Positions 22,342 to 35,500 of a DNA stretch of 64,000 nt are shown here, piece by piece (within the stretch, counting starts at the first letter, position 1; the number at the start of each line of letters is the position of its first letter). Source of the stretch: Orychophragmus violaceus (Eukaryota > Streptophyta > Magnoliopsida > Brassicales > Brassicaceae). Below the pieces are notes generated by a model that did not search any database, was not told the origin of the DNA, and worked only from the letters and a program-made list of their open reading frames with translations. The DNA lies in the NCBI GenBank assembly GCA_030180135.1, contig CM058232.1:72594016-72658015 (forward strand). Direction: 5' to 3'. Both the position numbers and the translations under genes were made by a program.

Positions 22342-25050
22342 ATGGCGCTGAGGAATACCGCAGGAGCGAGCACTAGTACATCGGCGGGATCGTTTCGTCC
22401 ACATTCGCCGTCTGTCTTAACCGCGAATAATATCCAGCGGTTAAGGACGAAGTGCCGGATCCCGCCGGGAGTTGAGATGGTGATTCCGTCATCGACGGAG
22501 TCACCGGAGACTGTCAGGGAGGGCTACTGCTGCGCCTCCTACACGTACTTCAACAAGTGCGGACTCTTCTTCCCTATCCCCCGCCTTGTTTCTTGGGTCT
22601 TAGCCAAACTCCAATTGGCGTTTCACCAGATGACGCCGAACTTTGTCTGGTACGTCATCGGACTTGGAGTTAGGGCCGCCAAAGAAGGGATCGAATTCGG
22701 GGTGGAGGAGCTAATGCGGGTGTGCTCGGTGAAGCACAAAACTCACTACGTCGGGACATACTATCTCTCTCCCCGTTTCGGGAAGATTCTCGACGATATT
22801 CCGGGGAGAGATATATGGAACGACCGGTATTTTTTTTTCAAGATAAACCGGCACTCGGTCGACGACTTTGACCATTCTGTCATCCCGACTCGATGGGCCA
22901 CCAGAGTTGGTTAGATTCAAGGGTTTAGCGATCGATATTTATTTCTGCTGATGCCGAGCCACTTCTAACTCGCTTTTTGTTTTGTATTGTAGAAGCTCCC
23001 GAGTCGCTTTCTCTAAACCCGATTACTGAGGGTTTGATAGCTCGCTTGAGAAGAGGCGAGGTCAATTGGAGCAGCTTCACAGTAGAGCGCGTGAAAACCG
23101 CTCTAAAGATCGAGCCCCGCGGACTTCACAGGGTCGATCTCAAGTTCCTCGAAACTTGCCACCTCCACGAGCTCTCCCTCAGGCTCCTCCAGCCCGAGTT
23201 ATTCAGCCTCCGCTTCGTATCGTCGAGCGGACTGGAGAGAGTAAGTAGTTTACTCATTTTAGTTTTTGTGAAGGCTTTGCCATGTATGTCCTATCGAACT
23301 GACTTGATTTCATCTTTTGCAGATCGACCTATCTCGGACGACAGCTCTACCGCCAATACTCCTCCTCACGAGAATATGTCTCAACGATCAAGCTCCCGTC
23401 GGAATGGGAAGGACGTTGACTTGGTCAACAAAATGAAGGCTGGCGATCTGAGTAACGCCATCCTTTTCGCGCTGGGCGAAGCTCCTCCTCCTCCTCCGGC
23501 TCACGCTTCTCAGCCTATCCAGGTCTCCCCTTCTCCGGATCCGGGAACCGAGGAAGCAATTATGGAGGTCGAGGACTTTCCACCCCCTTCAACTGAGCGG
23601 GAGACAGCTCCAGCTCGATCCAGGGAGCTTGCCTTACGTGACTCCCATTCGAACGGCTCTAGGGGCTCGAATGGCAGGATTCGGGGTGGTTCTCTACCTT
23701 CCGCGTCGAAACGTCAAAGGACTGACGCAGAAGTGAGCTCGAGGAGATCGAGCTAAAACATCGAGGCGAGGCCTGACTCTTCTGGGTCCTCTGGATCTTT
23801 CAACTGGCGCTTTGGGCACTAGAAGGAATGCCCCATCGCGGATGATCCAAAGGGCGTGGCCTACCTGCTAAGGCATTTTAAGCCTGCAGGCGTTCAGCTC
23901 CCGACCGTCGGGGACATGGCCCTTGGTGAGTCTTACACCGAGATGATGACGGCCATTGGGAAGGTAGCGATTACGTCCCCTTGCTCTTTATTTCTCTGTG
24001 GCGATGCTTTGTTTTTAACTTAGCATTTATCGTATGTATATTTTTTGTGTGTGTAGTCTCTGGAAGCTACGAATAGGTTCGTGGCCAGATCTGAGCGTGA
24101 GTTGCGCGATGTCCGGCAGGCAAGCGAGCTAGAGTCCGTCAAGAAGACGGTGAGCGATCTGAACGCGCAGCTGCAAGAAGCCTTGGCCCGGGAAGAGGAG
24201 TTGAAGAACAAGCTAGCTGGGTTCGAGGGGGTGGATGCTCGATTGATGATACTCAAGAACCAGGAGGAGGATCTCACTCAGAAGCTGAACGTGGCCATAA
24301 CTCGAACTCTGGCCGCGGAAGAGGCGAGCCGAGCTGCGAATATGCGGGCTGCGCAGTGCCGAGCTGACTTGGAAAAGGTCCTCGCCGGTCAGGAGCTTGA
24401 CATCAAAGTCGCGGCTCACGAGGAAAAAGAAAGAGCTGAATGGCTAGTACCTTGAGATCCTCAAGGGAATTAAGGCGAAGGAAAGCCAGAGGAAGGTCGC
24501 GACAAGCGCTGAGATCAGGCTCCAAGAGGCCTTGGCCAACATCGAGCTTATCGCCGAGCTGTATTTCGGCGATTTGGACCTGACCTAGGAAGTGATGGCG
24601 TTGGCCGAGAAGAAACGAGTGGCGACAGAGGAGATGAACGCCGCAGCGGTATCTGACTTCAGCATTAGCAAGCTGAATCTGCCGGCGATGTCGGAAGATT
24701 CAGTGATCTTGGTGAACCCTCCAACGCTAACCGTTCCTCGCCTCGATCAGTACGGATCGAACCTCCCGACTAAGATTAGCTCAAGAGTGAGTGAGGAGGT
24801 CGAGGGTCAGCTTGATGAGGAGGCAGCGGCTATCGGCGATCAGGCGGAGGATCGAGACGAAGCTTCTTCGCCGTCAAAACAATTCAAAGTGTTTTGTTGT
24901 TGCCCGAAAGGGTTTTTAATTTCTTTTTCAAACTCTCTTTGCCCAAGGGGGCTTTTATTTATTTTGGTGTTGCCCTTGGTGGGCTTTTCTTCGAACTCGA
25001 GGACATTATGTCATCTCTTTTATGAATTCCTTTTCTTTCTTATGCCTTAG
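22342..25050 (+). pseudogene. Tat-C antisense gene (Transposase_28-like domain plus coiled coil), 4 exons, broken
   Basis: The exons match Tat-B: 22342-22909 (568 bases, the same length), 22993-23240 (one base shorter), 23323-23963 and 24057 onward. Exon 1 has the segments EGYCCASYTYFNKCGLFFPIPRLV and MTPNFVWYVIGLGVRAAKEGIEF, typical of the Pfam family Transposase_28 ('putative gypsy type transposon'). Exon 4 encodes a coiled coil. A one-base loss near 23122 shifts exon 2, exon 3 has a stop at 23754, exon 4 has stops at about 24453 and 24585, and the final stop is displaced. The intron positions are kept although the protein is lost. Confidence 0.75.
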
Positions 25051-25433
25051 CTGTATAATCGACATAGGTAATTGAAGTAATGGGATAACTCAAACTGCCT
25101 TAGAGAAGTTAGAAAGTGCTTATCAAACTCGAGTTCAGAGCATTTTACGAAGTCATATCTCTAGAAGCACAAGTCGAGTTATATCGAATCCGTCTTAAAC
25201 ATATTGAACAAATATCGGGCTCGAGCCGATTGTCGAGTGTAGCTCGAGGTGCAAGTTCTTTGGGGTATCGTGCTGCTTAGCTCGAGCTTAATGTATACTT
25301 AAATTTTTCTAAGTATAAAGGATCAAAGTAGACTTACTTAGACTCGGTTGTTTTGTTTAAGGGAGAGGTGGCCCCCCAATTCTTCTAATCTGTATAAGTT
25401 TAGGGAAATTTTTAGAGTTAGGTAGAGTTTTGA

Positions 25434-25835
25434 TTCGAGCTCTTAGGTTCGGAGAGATCATTTCAGATCATTTTTTTAAGAGACCATTTCAGGTCGTTTG
25501 ATTTGAAGGGACCATTTCAGGTCGCTTGTTTTAGGACGATCATTTCAGTTCGTTCGATTTTGAAGAAACCATTTCAGGTCGCTTGATTTGAAGGGACCTT
25601 TTCAGGTCGCTTGTTTTGAAGAGACCATTTCAGGTCGCTTGTTTTGAAGGGACCATTTCAGGTCGCTTGTCTTAGGACGATCATGTCAGTTTGTTCGATT
25701 TTGAAGGGACCATTTCAGATCGCTTGTTTTGGAGAGGAGATCATTTCAGATTGCTTGTTTTGGAGAGGAGATCATTTCAGATCGCCCTCTTTTTAGAAGA
25801 GACCATTTCAGGTCATTTGTTAAGGAAGAACAAAA
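25434..25835. repeat. Tat-C tandem repeats
   Basis: About thirteen diverged units of 26-36 bases, each with CCATTTCAGGTCGCTTG or ATCATTTCAGATCGCTTG, separate the antisense gene from pol. The array is longer than in Tat-A and Tat-B. Variable tandem arrays between pol and the 3' LTR are known for Tat/Ogre elements. Confidence 0.85.
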
Positions 25836-26072
25836 AGATGAAGTATTTTATTAAAATAACTTTAACTTTACAGAGGGAATAAAGATAAACCTCGATCAAG
25901 AGACCTATTTTGATTCGGCGAAGATAAGCTAGTTTGACTTTGCTCGAGGTTTTTGGACTCGGAAGGAAGGTAATTTGGGGAGGGGGGGGCGGCTGCGCTC
26001 GAAGTCGAGATGCCTACGTACCCTTTTGAAGGCGATCAAGCCATTTCGTAGTTCGATTATGGGGCGTACTTT

Positions 26073-29000
26073 CTAGTGAAAGTACTTTTTGAGGTTGATG
26101 ATGTTCCAGAATCGTAGTTCAGGTTTCTGGGTTTCAACCGACTTGAGTCGATAGACCGCGTCCTTCACAATATCGGTGACCTGGTAAGGGCCTTCCCACT
26201 TTACCCCTAACTTCCCAGCATGTTCTTCCTTTTTATGGTTGAACACCTTCCGTAAGAAGAGCTCTCCTACTTGAAACCTTCGGGTTTTAATCTTTGAGTC
26301 ATAGTAGCGAGCCGCGGCTTGTTGGTAGTTCTGTATTCGGGCTAGTGCGAGGTTTCTCCTTTCATCGATGAGATCGAGCTCATCTATTATCATCTGATTA
26401 TTGAGTTCCTCCTATTGTGGGCATTCCTTTTGGCGAATGCTGGACACAAGGATCTCGGCCGGAACTACCGCCTCGATACCATACGCTAGCGAGAAGGGTT
26501 TCTCGCCAGTGGATTTGCGAGGGGTAGTCCGGTATGCCCAGAGTACGGCTGGGAGCTCAACACTCCAGCCCGACTTGCACTCATCGAGTCTTTTCTTGAG
26601 ATTGTTCATGATCGACTTGTTGGCTGCTTCTGCCAAACCGTTCCCTTGGGGGTAACGGGGCGTTGAGTAAGTCAGCTTGATGTTCCAAGTTCTGCATAAT
26701 TCTTTGAACGTATTCCATATGAACTGAGGTCCGTTGTCAGTGACGATTTGATGGGGTAGCCCATGTCGACAAATGATGTTTCGCCAGACGAACTCCTTTA
26801 CGTGGATGTCTTTGACTTTTTGATATGACTCCGCTTCGATCCACTTGGTGAAGTAATCTGTCATCACCAATAGGTGCATAGCTTTCTTTTTGCCAGATGC
26901 GACCAAGGGTCCTACGGTATCATACCCCATCGCATGAATGGGTAATGTGATGAGATCGAAGATAATTTCTCCGATGGCGGATGGATAATCAGGGCATGTT
27001 TTTGGCATTTGTCGCATTTGTTGGAGAAGGACTCGCATTCGGCGGCCATGGTTGGCCAAAATAAGCCTTGCCTTTTGATCCATATGGCCAGAGCTCGTCC
27101 TCCGGAATGACTTCCGCAGGATCCTTCATGGGCCTGTGTGATTACGGCTCGAGCTTGCTTGCCGTCGAGGCATTTGAGGTATGGTCCGGAGAGACTCCTT
27201 TTGAAAAGTTCTCCTTGCATGACGCAGTACCTCGCACTCTGTGCATTGAGTTTTCGTGCTTCCCATTTGTCATCAGGGACCTTGTCGTCCGTTATGTACT
27301 GAATGATCGTAGTTCTCCAATCTTTCCCAGCGTCGGGCTCGGGTCCTTGACTAGTGGATGCAGTCTGGATGGGTCCGTCAGGCACGTTTGCTACATAAAT
27401 AGCATTTCTGGGATCGATGTCTTTGTCGATCTCGATGGTATCGTGGCGTGCTTTTTCGTCGGGTGCCCGTTGATCGACATCGTCTTTTTCTGTGTGCTCA
27501 TTCTCTCTTAAGGATAGAGCTTTCAGAGTTATGTCGATACTTGGTTTCTCGATTCCTTCGACTTGTATGATCCTTTTGAGGTTAGGATCCGACGTCGACG
27601 CCATTGCGGCGAGAGCATCGGCTGCAGTGTTCTCTCCTCATGAGATTCGTGTCAGATCGAAGAACTCGACCTGATCGGCCAGGCTGCGAACTACTTGCAG
27701 GTACGCTTCCATCCGTTCATCTTTGGCTTCGTAGTCGCCATGATATTGGCTTGTGACCAGTTGGGAATCACTGAAAGCGTCCACTTCCCGAGTTCCTATT
27801 GTTATTGCTAGTCTGAGCCCGGCTATCAGCGCTTCGTATTCTGCTTCATTGTTTGATGCAGCGAAGCCTAGCCTGAACGATTGCTCTAATACTTCTCCTG
27901 TGGGAGACACCAGTTTTACCCCGACCCCGGATCCTTGCTTCGAAGAGGCGCCGTCAACATGGAGTTTCCATCTCTTGGCGGAAGCCGGGTCGAGCTCGAT
28001 GGTAGGTGGGAGTTCAATTATGAAGTCAGCTAGCACTTGCGCCTTTAAGCATGTCCGAGTCTTAAACTCGATATCATACTCGCTGAGTTCGATGGCCCAT
28101 TTAACCAATCGACCTGACTGGCTTGGATTATGAAGAAGGGTTCTTAGAGGTTGGGAGGTCATGACTATGATCGAGTATGACTGGAAGTACGGTCGAAGCT
28201 TCCGAGCCGATGTGACCAATGCTAACGCGATTTTTTCCATTTCGGGGTATCTAGTTTCGGCGTCGATTAGAGTCTTACAGATGTAATAGACTTGTCATTG
28301 ATCGTTTTGTTCTTCGCGAACCAAGACTCCACTTATTGCTGCCGTGGAGACAGCTAAGTAGAGGTAAAGTGGTTCCTCTTCTACTGGTTTTGCCAGTATC
28401 GGCGGTTCGCTTAGATACGCTTTGAGTTGGGTGAATTCTTCTTCGCACTTCTCATCCCAAAGGAACTTTTTGTTCGCTTTGAGTAAGTGGTAGAAGGGTA
28501 TACATTTGTCGGTCAACCTCGAGATGAAGCGGTTCAGAGCAGCTATTTTGCCAGTTACACGCTGGACTTCTCGCGTTGTCTTGGGAGATTGCATCTCTAA
28601 GAATCTTGCGATCTGTTTGGGGTTTGCTTCGATCCCCCTTTCGGTAACTAAGTAACCCAGGAATTCCCCCGAGGGGACCCCAAAAGTTCACTTCGCCGGA
28701 TTGAGTTTCATCTCGTACTTATTGAGAATCATTAAGCATTCTTTTAGTTGGGGGATGTGATCCTCGCACCTAGAAGATTTGACCAGCATATCCTCGATGT
28801 AAACTTACATGGTTTTACCCAGGAGTCCTGAGAACATCTTGTTGATGAGGCGTTGGTGAGTTGCTCCCGCGTTTTTCAGCCCAAAAGGCATGACTTTGTA
28901 GCAGTATGTGCCTCGATCAGTTATGAACGAGGTCTTCTCTTGGTCCTCATGGTTCATCGGTATCTGATTATACCTAGAGAAAGCATCCATAAAGGATAGC

Positions 29001-29541
29001 AATTGATGGCATGCGGTAACTTCGACCAAGCGGTCGATATGTGGGAGTGGGAAGCTGTCTTTTGGACATGCTTTGTTGAGGTCTGTAAAGTCAACACAGA
29101 CTCTCCATTTTTCATTCTTTTTCTTGACCACTACGGGGTTCGCGAGCCAATCGGGGTATTTCACCTCTCAGATCGATCCGATTTTTAGCAGTCGGTCGAC
29201 CTCGTCATTAACGGCTTGGGCTCGATCGGGGCCAAGTTTTTGACGCTTTTTCTAACCAGTTTATAAGTCGGGTCGACGTTTAGCTCATGACTAGTCACGT
29301 CGATGTTAATTCCTTTCATATCCGCTGAATACCAGGAAAAGGAATCGACATTCTTTTTTTGAAAAGAGATCAGTTCGTTTTTGACTGACTCTGATAGGTC
29401 GATTCGGATGCCGACGAGTCTTTCGGGATGAGCCTCGTCTATGCAAACTTGAATTGTGAGGTGCTTTGGGGGTCCTCTTTGACTAGGGTCGTTCGACCTT
29501 TTGGTTCGCATCTTGGCGAGTTCTTCTTCTTTCTGTAATTG
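26073..29541 (-). pseudogene. pol: Tat-C pol: RT, RNase H, second RNase H, integrase
   Basis: The domains lie in order on the minus strand. The RT (about 29200-28740) has WRVCVDFTDLNKACPKDSFPLPHID and FMDAFSRYNQIPM; its catalytic YIDD box reads YIED and is preceded by a stop (GAA to TAA, about 28807), so it cannot be active. RNase H follows (LYLYLAVSTAAISGVLVREEQ), then a second, plant/archaeal-type RNase H (HVDGASSKQGSGVGV, NNEAEYEALIAGL), a hallmark of Tat elements. The integrase has the zinc-binding His/Cys segment (EGSCGSHSGGRAL...NKCDKCQKH) and the core TDNGPQF and LAEAANKS. At least six stops or frameshifts are present. Confidence 0.8.
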
Positions 29542-29544
29542 CTA
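29533..29544 (-). promoter_or_regulatory. readthrough-type stop between Tat-C protease and RT
   Basis: On the minus strand the protease frame ends with TAG (29542-29544), followed directly by CAA TTA CAG. The RT segment continues in the same frame, with ATG ten codons later. TAG-CAA-TTA is the well-known leaky stop context (UAG-CAR-YYA). The same bases are at the same place in Tat-B. Confidence 0.65.
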
Positions 29545-29991
29545 TGCGTGAGATTTTTCAATCTGCTTGTATCCGTTCATGTAGCAATTTCTGGAGGTTT
29601 TTTGGCTTCCATATACGGTTTTTACCCCTTTCGGAGTTGGGAATTTGATGCAATGGTGGTAGGTCAACGGTACGGCTTTCATATCTTATATCCATGGCCG
29701 ACCTAGGATGGTGTTGTAGGGAGCTGGTCGATCTACTATGACGAACTCTGTCATCCTTCAAACTCCTCTAGTTATCACTGGGGCGAAGACAGATCACATT
29801 GAGTACGTTGTTTCTCCAGTGAAACCTACGAGGGGTTTCTGTCCTTCGACGATCTCGGAGTTTTCAAACTCCATTTTCTTGAATGCATCGTAGAAGAGGA
29901 CGTCTACCGAGCTTCCTGTATCGATCATTATTCTTGAGAGCTTGACATCCCCAACTACCAGGCACACGAGGAGCGCGTCATCATGCGGCTT
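29545..29991 (-). pseudogene. Tat-C protease, cut by Athila-2
   Basis: The minus strand gives KPHDDALLVCLVVGDVKLSRIMIDTGSSVDVLFYDAFKKMEF, an aspartic protease with the IDTGSS active site, then a PAPYNTILGRPW segment. Stops appear at TYSM*, near the middle, and at WI*DMK. The upstream part of the same frame (YESETLDLDK) lies beyond Athila-2 at 49686-49760. Athila-2 therefore entered just N-terminal to the active site. Confidence 0.75.
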
Positions 29992-31201
29992 TGATAGGTC
30001 TAAAGTTTTACCATATGCTAACTGCAAGTGCACAGTATATCAATGTAGTACTTAGGGATCGAATCCACGAGGACTCTAGGCAACGATAGGATCAAGAACT
30101 TAAAGAGATCAAAACTAGAAGAAAGCAAAAAGCAAATTGTATTGAATTAACTAAAAGCAAGCAAGAAAGTAAACAAGTAGCAGGTTGTTGTTGTAGGCAA
30201 TAAGCTAAGGGCGCTAAGTCTAGGGCTTTCTCAGGAAATCAGACAAGCAGATAAATCATTCAGTCAGGATCTAATTAAACACAGTTCTAGAACTCAAACA
30301 CGGATATAGAATTAACCAACTGTCGTTGCGAGAATTCTCTAAGTCTAAGTGCAGCAATCCAAATTCCTTTGCAATTACTAACAGTTTAAACCAGCTTTAG
30401 TTCCAAGTTCGATATGTTGACAATCTAATTAAACCAAATTCCTTTGCGAGTAATTAAATTGCTCAACCTAAATAGTTCAGATTCTAAACCACATTGTCGT
30501 GTCGTATTTAGCAACCTAAGATCTAGATTCTAATTGATCAGGTTAGAACTAGCATTAAACACAATTTAGTTTGAAGAACATCTATTGATGTGAATCCTTA
30601 ACTGAATTAATTATGTCTAGCAAGTCATGAAATCCCTATGAGAAACCCTAAACCTAACTATGAAACTACTCAGACATAGATGATGTAAACATAATCAATG
30701 AATTAATAGAAATCATAAAAGAGATTAGAATATATAAAAGGGGTTCGAAAACTTCTCCAAAACGAATGTAGTACAGGATCAGATCAGCCCCAAAAGCTCT
30801 AAAAACTCTCTGCTCTAAGTTATGATAGCGTATCAAAAACTGAAGTTAAAACCCTAATTAAATAGCTAAAACACGACTTGGGGCTTCTGTATAAATATCT
30901 GGAACTTCTGGGCATCTTTGCAATATTGGTATTCTTCATTAAGCCGCCGAGAATCTGGCCCAACTCGATGTGCATCGATCGATGCAGGTGTGCAACGATC
31001 GACACAGTACTCTGTTTTGGATAGTGAACACAACCTCTCGGGTCAAATCTCCAAAGTGCTCCAATTAGCTCCATAATCTCCACTTTTGCTCCAAACGTAC
31101 GTGTACCTAATAAGACCTGCAAAAGACTCTAAAGAAAAACTAATAGACTCTAAAACAGACTTATATCATGGCATAAAACCAGTAGAAACCATGATATATC
31201 A
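29992..31201 (-). repeat. Athila-2 3' LTR
   Basis: This 1210-bp LTR (+ strand TGATAGGTCTAAAG...GATATATCA) contains a paired CGATCG cassette at about 30971-31008. The primer tract lies immediately to the right (ACTCCCCCAAAATT on the + strand). Confidence 0.93.
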
Positions 31202-32543
31202 ACTCCCCCAAAATTAGCCTTTGCTTGTCCTCGAGCAAAACAAAGAACTAGACATGGTGAAGAGGTTTGAAAACTTTCAGAAACTCTTTTTGTCCTAGAA
31301 GCAACAACACTCAGATTCCCCTTAGTAAACCACTGAAAGAATCACCTGCAAGATATCAAGACCAACATATACTTCCCCCACACTTAGCAACTGTCCTAAG
31401 TAAACTCCACAATCACATTCACGCATTCAAATTCACCCTACTGACTTCTGCAAGTATTTAAGTGCGGTCTCACCTAAGGAGTATCGATCAAAGGGCACAT
31501 GGACTCTTACCTTGCCAGCTCTAGACCACCATACTATCTTTCTCTAGTCCCTTACTTCTCTTTTCCCTTCCTTAGCATTCTGATTTTTCCCCATTGGGTA
31601 TCATTTTTTTTTATCAGTGCTCTTCCTGTTAAGGGGTATACTTTGGACACATTCCATGGATGCACTGGATATGATAGTTGTAGCTACCACTCCCAGAGAC
31701 CACTTCCGAGTTACTAACTCGTCCTCAGTTTATTATTCTTTTTTTTAATGGAAGGGGAGAAGGGAACCAAATAGGACAGGTTTACAGGCTGTGTCAGAAC
31801 TAACAAGGGAATCCGAGACAAGGTATACCAAGCCCTTAGGTGAGAAAATTAAGTCAGTATTAAGGTGAAGTCAGTAAAAGGATCCTCTGATACCTGAAGT
31901 GATGTGGGTGTTCTCAGTAGGTTGATCTGTGATGGGGTTTTCTAATAGTCATAGATAGATCTTGCAACTTCATCCCAATGGTTACTTAAGTTCCTGCAAG
32001 ATATTGTTAACTCCTCCAAAATTCATTGTTTCCTACTTAAACTGGTTTTGACTCAATAAAACAAAAATTTTATTGAAAAACTGGACTGACTCTAAGAAAA
32101 CAGAAAGATAAAGTCAGTAGCACCTCCCCCACACTTAAGACACACTGTCCCCAGTAGTGTTAAGCTAAGGGTTGGTAAAAAGAAAAGAAAAATGTTAATG
32201 GACGTGTTGAGTTCTGTCTGATTTTTACCTCTGTCGCACAAGCATCGATCGCTGCATAAATGCATCGACCATTGCTAGGCGATTTTTCGTCGTGTGTCGA
32301 TCGTTGCTCAGGACCGCAATGATCGCTGCAATGCGATTTCTTTCGTGTTGTGATGATCGACACAGGGTGTGTCGATCGACGCATTGCGATTTGGCCGAGA
32401 CTTGCAGACAAAAACTCACCAAAACCAAAACCAAAACGTAAAATCCTACAAAAAACACCAAAAATCAAAATGCAAAAATGAAACAGTGGGTTGTCTCCCA
32501 CTCAGCGCTCTTTTAACGTCAATAGCTTGACGTTTCAGATGAT
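31202..32543 (-). other. Athila-2 3' untranslated region
   Basis: No env-like gene is present. On the minus strand it contains, after the polyprotein stop, the two conserved hairpins (stems CGTCAA/TTGACG at 32517-32532 and AGTGGG/CCCACT at 32485-32502), three CGATCG cassettes (about 32235-32392) and purine tracts at about 32125 and 31376 besides the one at the LTR. Confidence 0.7.
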
Positions 32544-35500
32544 CTAGGTAGAGGGTGCATCATCCAGAGGCAGAATCTGACCTACTGGAATCTCGGCTTT
32601 AGCCCAATAGTGTTTCACCCTCTGTCCATTCACAGTGAGTTCAGTACCTTCCTTACTGATTAGAACAATAGCTCCGTAGGGACGCACCTCTTTGATCTTG
32701 AAAGGACCAGACCACCTTGATTTCAGCTTACCTGGAAACAAATGCAAACGTGAGTTATATAAAAGTACCTAATCATTTGGTGCAAACTGTCGGGAGACAA
32801 TATTTTTGTCATGACAGGCCTTAGTCCTCTCTTTGTACAACTTTGAGTTCTCATAGGCAAGATGTCTAATCTCATCTAACTCATTAAGCTGCACCAATCT
32901 CCTCTCTGCAGCAGACTTAAGATCAAAGTTCATCTGTTTTACAGCCCATGTTGCTTTGTGCTCAAGCTCCACTGGCAGATGACATGCTTTTCCATACAGA
33001 AGATGGAATGGAGTGGTCCCAAGAGGTGTCTTAAATACAGTCCGGTAAGCCCATAATGCATCATCTAGCTTTGCTGTCCAATCCTTCCTTGTCTTCCCAG
33101 CTGTCTTTTCTAAGATCTCCTTGATCTGTCTATTAGAGACCTCAACTTGTCCACTAGTCTGAGGGTGATAAGGAGTAGCAACTCGGTGATGAACTCCATG
33201 CTTTCTTAGGAGCTTCTCGAAGACCTTATTAATAAAGTGGGATCCTCCATCACTAATCACAATCCGCGGTACTCCAAATCTAGGGAATATGATAGTCTTA
33301 AACAGCTTAATGACCAGTGAAGAATCATTGGTTGGACTAGCTATTGCTTCTACCCACTTAGATACATAGTCCATAGCAACCAAGATAAACTTATTCCCAT
33401 AGGATGAGGGAAAAGGACCCATAAAGTCTATGCCCCAGCAATTAAAAACCTCAACCTCAAGAATGAAGTTCTGAGGCATCTCATGCCTTTTACTGATTTT
33501 CCCTCTCCTTTGACAGACATCACATTGGGAGACAAAAGAATGTGTGTATTTAAACATCGTAGGCCACCAGAAACCTGCTTGCAGAACCTTAGACACAGTC
33601 TTGAAAGTAGCAAAATGTCCAGCATAATCTGATCCATGACAGTGTAATAGGATGTCTGGAACCTCTGATTCAGCAACGCATCTCCTGTAAAGACCATCTG
33701 AACAGTGTTTGTAGAGTGAAGGCTCATCCCAGTAGTATCTTCTGAGCTCCCTGAAGAACTTCTTCTTTGCATACCCTTTCAAATCATCTGGTTCAGTCTA
33801 TGCGGCCAGGTAATTAGCTATATCCGCGTACCAGGGTCGATCAGTGGTTGCAACAACACCTACCTCGAAGACATAGTCTCCAATCTGAACCGTGAAAGGT
33901 TCTGGTTCTGTATCCGCATTGCAACGATCGTCGCATAAGGTTTCATCGATCATCGCATCCTCGACACCTGCATCGATCTTCACAGATGTGGCATCGATCG
34001 ACGCAGTGTGATTTATCCGACAGTTTTGCTTATTTTTGCCCAAATCCGTCTGAAACACTGTCCCGACCATATTGACGTTTTCCTCAGGCAAGTAATCATT
34101 GATGGGCACGTATTCCTCAACCAGCATCCTTGAAAGATGATCAGCAACTCCATTCTCAACCCCCTTCTTGTCCCTCACTTCAATGTCAAACTCCTGAAGC
34201 AACAGAATTCATCTCAACAATCTTGGTTTAGCATCCTTCTTCTGCATCAGATACTTCAGGGCTGAATGATCAGTGTGCACAATCACCTTGGAGCCAACAA
34301 GATAGATGCGAAACTTCTCAAATGCAAAGACAACAGCCAACAGCTCCTTCTCTGTAGTGGCATAGTTTCTGTGCGCATCATCTAGTGTCCTACTAGCATA
34401 ATAGATAGCATGAAGCTTTCTATCCTTCTTCTGCCCCAGAACAGCTCCTACAGCATAGTCACTTGCATCACACATAACCTCAAAAGGTATATCCCAATCC
34501 GGTGGCTGAACTATTGGATCACTCACTAATGCCTCCTTAATCTGCTCAAATGCAGTCTGACAATCTGCATTGAACTCAAATTTGGTATCCTTACACAGCA
34601 AAACAGTTAGTGGCCTAGCAATCTTACTAAAGTCTTTGATGAACCGTCTATAGAACCCAGCATGTCCAAGAAAGCTTCTTATAGACTTGACAGAATCAGG
34701 CGCCTGAAGGTTGGTCATTACCTCAATCTTAGCGCGGTCTACTTCAATCCCTGCTTCAGACACTTTATGTCCAAGTACAATGCCATCTCTGACCATGAAA
34801 TGGCATTTCTCCCAATTAAGAACCAAGTGCTTCTCTTCGCATCTAGTCAGTACCTTGCACAGATTATCTAAACACTCATTATAATATGATCCATAGACTG
34901 AGAAGTCATCCATAAATACCTCCATAAAGTCCTCAATCATATCTGTGAATATGGACATCATGCATCTCTGGAAAGTAGCTGGTGCATTGCAGAGTCCAAA
35001 AGCCATCCTACGGTAAGCAAATGTGCCATATGGACAAGTGAAGGTGGTCTTTCCCTGATCCTCTGGGTGGATGGGAATCTGAAAGAAACCTGAATATCCA
35101 TCGAGGAAGCAATAGTAAGGGTGATTTGCTAGCCTCTCCAGCATCTGATCAATGAAGGGTAAAGGGAAATGATCCTTCCTTGTTGCAGCATTAAGTTTCC
35201 TGTAATCTATGCACATCCTGTGTCCAGTCACAGTCCTAGTAGGGATCAGCTCATTCTTCTCATTCTTCACAACTGTAACTCCGCCTTTCTTAGGCACCAC
35301 ATGGACTGGACTCACCCAATCACTGTCTGAGATAGGATAGATGATCCCAGCATCTAGGAGTTTCATAATCTCCTTCTTAACCACTTCCTGTAGATTAGGA
35401 TTAAGCCTTCTCTGATGCTCAACATATGTCGTAGACTCGTCCTCAAGATGTATCCGATGCATGCACAGCTCCGGAGAGATACCTGAAATGTCATCAAGAG

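Noticed and set aside
22977..23756. Continuous open frame in Tat-C across exon 2, intron and exon 3 as the true protein
   Set aside because: Comparison with Tat-B shows that exon 2 is frameshifted and that the stretch between 23241 and 23322 is an intron with conserved GT-AG borders.
28805..29164. Tat-C RT as an active enzyme
   Set aside because: The catalytic YIDD reads YIED and a stop codon lies just before it.
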